Shown here one piece after another: positions 6,173-7,971 of a stretch of DNA of 7,971 nucleotides. Numbering within the stretch: position 1 is the stretch's first letter; every line of letters begins with the position of its first letter. The position numbers and the translations under genes are program-made. Origin of the DNA: Spirochaetota bacterium (lineage in GTDB: Bacteria > Spirochaetota > UBA12135 > COTS27); the NCBI GenBank assembly GCA_030621685.1, contig JAUXHF010000079.1, forward strand, positions 1 through 7,971. The letters are read 5' to 3'. The notes beneath the pieces are model-generated. The model made no database searches. It was not told the DNA's origin and saw only the letters and a list, made by a program, of their open reading frames with translations.

Positions 6173-7744
6173 CTACCTGGTTCGGCTAGAAGGGATATTT
6201 AAGTTTTGGCGATACTTGGCAATAGTTCTTCGTGCTAAGACATAACCTTTTTCAGTAAGAATAGTTTTTATTTTTTCATCACTAAGTTTTTTTTGCGGGT
6301 AGGCTTCCAGAATATCGCAAATAAGCTGCTTTATCCTTGAGGATGATACCGCTTGCACGCTGTTTTCCGCATGAGCTAAAATGGGAATTTTCGATTGAGA
6401 AAAAAGTTTCCTAAGCAAAATAATACCCCAGCGCGTAGAGATGTGTTTCATGTTTACGGCGCGGCTAAGCACGCTAATACTAACATCAATATCTTTAGAA
6501 AGGTCGGTAAGCGAGTAGGGGCGCAAATAAAACATGCCTCGGGTAAAGTAATCTTTTTGGATGACAGTAAGCCTGTTCAGGATTTTCAGCAAGGTGCTTT
6601 CACGATACTCTAAGCTGTTAATGAGGTCTATGGCATCTCGTTTATGTTTATGAAGGTAGCTAATGAAATTTTTCCCCTCTTTTTGCCCGCCCTTAAAGGT
6701 TTCCAAATAGGAAATATATTCTGGGTTAAGTTGCAAAAGCTGGCTTTGCATGTCAAACAAAGTAACTTCTAGCTTTCCCTCAAAGCACTCTACAGTGGCA
6801 TCAGGAGTTACATAAAGGTTCTCTGTTACTCGATAATTTCGTGCGGGGGTAGGCTCTAAGAAAGATATATGGTAAAGAGCCTCTTTAACCATGCTTAGGC
6901 TAACATCTAATTTTCTAGCAATTTCCAAATACTTCTTGTTTTTAAGTAAATCGAAATGTTGGCTAACGATAACATTTTCTAAGGATATTTTCTCTAAAAC
7001 ACTTTGGTTCTCAGCTTGTTGTTCAAGCCTTTCAATTTGAATAATAAGCGCCTCTTGAACATTACATGCGCCGATGCCGGGAGGATCAAATGTCTTTATT
7101 TCTGCGATTACTTTCTTTATTTTCTTTTTTACCGTTTTAAGGATATTCCTTGTTTTTTCAAGGTTTTCTCCTTCTAGCACTAAAAAGCCATTCCAATCTA
7201 TCAAGGTTATAAGATAGGCACCAATGGTGTAGAATTCGGTGTTTTTCCCGTAGCGCAGAGCAAGTTGCAGTAAGAGTTCCTCTTCTAAACTTATTTTTTG
7301 GTTAGCAGTTTCCTCGATAATGCTTGATACGCTCTTGGTTTTTCTTAAAGGAATGAGCGGGCTGTCACCAGAAGAAGGCGTTCTACCTTGATGAGAATTT
7401 GAGGTTTCATATTCATAAGATGTGTTTTCGTAATCAAAAGAATAGCCTATTTCGTCTTTTTTGATTTCAGAACGCAAGCTTTCTTCAAGGCTATAAATGC
7501 CTTCTTTATCTTCGCTTTCCTGTTGCAGATTAGGGAGTTTTTCCAGCAAAGGATTTTCTGCTATTTCATTGTCAAGGTATATTTTTAACTCTGCATTTGG
7601 AAAGGTTAGCAGCTTTAGCCCGAGTAGTGTTCTAGCCTGTAGAATAGTACGCTGTTTTTGCTGAGTTTTTGCTTTTTGCGCCGTATGCAGTGACCCAGTA
7701 GCTTTGCTAGGCGCACTTTTCTTTATGTTTTTATAAGCAGACAT
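6173..7744 (-). CDS. rpoN: RNA polymerase sigma-54 factor
   Basis: This 523-residue sigma-54 directs RNA polymerase to -24/-12 promoters, where transcription needs AAA+ enhancer-binding activators. Region I, which interacts with activators, is at about 30-70: LGLKLLTFPNAELKIYLDNE followed by IAENPLLE, fitting the L/Q-rich ...ENPLLE signature. An acidic, low-complexity region II follows (about 72-150). The core-binding part includes FDPPGIGACNVQEALIIQI (219-237). A helix-turn-helix lies at about 420-450 (SVLSRAVNMKHISTRWGIILLRKLFS). The C-terminal RpoN box ARRTIAKYRQ (504-513), which recognises the -24 element, differs from the common ARRTVAKYRE only in conservative positions. At 523 residues it is slightly longer than the usual 430-500, mainly through the basic N-terminus and region II. 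A GAGGG motif (7747-7751, minus strand) sits close to the ATG and may be its ribosome-binding site. No activator gene or plausible sigma-54 promoter is visible in the window. Confidence 0.95.
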   Translation of the reverse strand: MSAYKNIKKSAPSKATGSLHTAQKAKTQQKQRTILQARTLLGLKLLTFPNAELKIYLDNEIAENPLLEKLPNLQQESEDKEGIYSLEESLRSEIKKDEIGYSFDYENTSYEYETSNSHQGRTPSSGDSPLIPLRKTKSVSSIIEETANQKISLEEELLLQLALRYGKNTEFYTIGAYLITLIDWNGFLVLEGENLEKTRNILKTVKKKIKKVIAEIKTFDPPGIGACNVQEALIIQIERLEQQAENQSVLEKISLENVIVSQHFDLLKNKKYLEIARKLDVSLSMVKEALYHISFLEPTPARNYRVTENLYVTPDATVECFEGKLEVTLFDMQSQLLQLNPEYISYLETFKGGQKEGKNFISYLHKHKRDAIDLINSLEYRESTLLKILNRLTVIQKDYFTRGMFYLRPYSLTDLSKDIDVSISVLSRAVNMKHISTRWGIILLRKLFSQSKIPILAHAENSVQAVSSSRIKQLICDILEAYPQKKLSDEKIKTILTEKGYVLARRTIAKYRQNLNIPSSRTR

Positions 7745-7769
7745 AACCCTCGTTACAAATTTTTTTTAG

Positions 7770-7811
7770 CAGACTTCCTATATCAGACTTCCTATATCAG
7801 ACTTCCTATAT
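7770..7811. repeat. 14-bp perfect tandem repeat, three units, in the probable rpoN leader
   Basis: CAGACTTCCTATAT is repeated exactly three times (7770-7783, 7784-7797, 7798-7811). Between the presumed start of transcription (about 7818) and the rpoN ATG (7744), the array would form over half of the 5' leader. On the rpoN mRNA each unit reads AUAUAGGAAGUCUG, with an AGGA-like segment. The perfect identity of the units suggests recent expansion and a possible copy-number-variable site. Confidence 0.85.
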
Positions 7812-7824
7812 AATAGATGCTCTT

Positions 7825-7830
7825 ATTATA
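7825..7830 (-). promoter_or_regulatory. Presumed rpoN promoter -10 element
   Basis: Read on the minus strand, this is TATAAT within TAGTATAATAAGAG (7820-7833), the same 14 bases that surround the kinase -10 box. No good -35 hexamer lies 16-18 bp upstream; that position is occupied by an 11-bp repeat, so the promoter may depend on an activator. Predicted transcription would start near 7818 and give a leader of about 74 nt. Confidence 0.6.
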
Positions 7831-7860
7831 CTACGATAATGCTACGTAAATACTACGTAA
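7828..7860. promoter_or_regulatory. 11-bp repeat, three units, abutting the rpoN -10 box (operator-like)
   Basis: The units are ATACTACGATA (7828-7838), ATGCTACGTAA (7839-7849) and ATACTACGTAA (7850-7860), with CTACG invariant. An 11-bp period is close to one helical turn, so a protein could bind all units on one face. The array overlaps the -10 hexamer by three bases and fills the -35 region, a layout suited to repression or to activation in place of a -35. The binding factor is unknown. Confidence 0.6.
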
Positions 7861-7916
7861 AAAAAATTATTAAAAAATAGTTATTTTGAGGTAAAGAAAG
7901 AGCTGCTTATTATTAT

Positions 7917-7940
7917 AAAAGCCCATAAGAATTTATAGGC
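7917..7940 (-). terminator. Rho-independent terminator-like hairpin, probably for a gene beyond the right edge
   Basis: On the minus strand GCCTATAA (7940-7933) pairs with TTATGGGC (7928-7921) across a 4-base loop, with one U-G wobble, and is followed directly by TTTT (7920-7917) and AT-rich sequence. The stem is short, so strength is modest. No T-run follows on the plus strand. It probably ends a minus-strand gene lying upstream of rpoN outside the window, leaving rpoN its own promoter. The last 31 bases beyond it are too few to assign. Confidence 0.55.
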
Positions 7941-7971
7941 AGGAAATTCAGATATCCTTGAAAGGTAAGGA

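Noticed and set aside
6395..6613. Plus-strand open frame of 72 codons inside rpoN
   Set aside because: It is antisense to the conserved helix-turn-helix region of sigma-54 and has no ribosome-binding site or domain.
7770..7811. Tandem 14-bp repeats considered as a CRISPR array
   Set aside because: The units are contiguous with no spacers, too short for CRISPR repeats, and no cas gene is present.

Overview
The window comes from a Gram-negative, diderm bacterium of moderately low G+C content (around 40% by eye). The evidence is an RND-type inner-membrane pump, a TolC-type outer-membrane channel with a signal peptide, and the alternative sigma factor sigma-54. I cannot assign a phylum. The two clearest promoters have canonical TATAAT -10 hexamers, and Shine-Dalgarno signals are weak or absent in front of most genes. 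This is a compact chromosomal segment with no transposase, phage gene, tRNA or rRNA that I can see.

Left half, minus strand: a TolC-family outer-membrane protein (3467-5068) followed 120 bp downstream by a full-length RND transporter (182-3346). The pair probably builds a tripartite efflux system, but the periplasmic adaptor (membrane fusion protein) normally encoded beside them is absent from the window. Just past the RND stop codon, positions 13-114 hold a decayed second copy of the last ~106 bp of the RND gene. It carries frameshifts and an in-frame stop, and similarity appears to run slightly past the stop codon, which suggests a tandem 3'-end duplication or the remains of a paralogue.

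Right half: a divergent gene on the plus strand (5295-6149) encodes a P-loop nucleoside-monophosphate kinase resembling archaeal-type CMP kinase, with an unexplained C-terminal extension of about 85 residues. It converges, with a 23-bp gap, on rpoN (6173-7744, minus strand), encoding sigma-54 with a recognisable RpoN box.

The intergenic DNA is unusually rich in short repeats. The 226-bp tolC/kinase divergent region contains a four-unit 14-bp tandem repeat, a perfect 8-bp inverted repeat, two 10-bp direct-repeat pairs and a promoter. The 227-bp region upstream of rpoN contains a three-unit 14-bp tandem repeat in the probable mRNA leader and a three-unit 11-bp repeat abutting the -10 box, with a terminator-like hairpin further upstream. 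The kinase and rpoN promoters share an identical 14-mer around the -10 box (TAGTATAATAAGAG), so the two convergent genes may be co-regulated. These repeats and the kinase C-terminal extension are the least explained parts of the window. I found no complete new multi-gene system.
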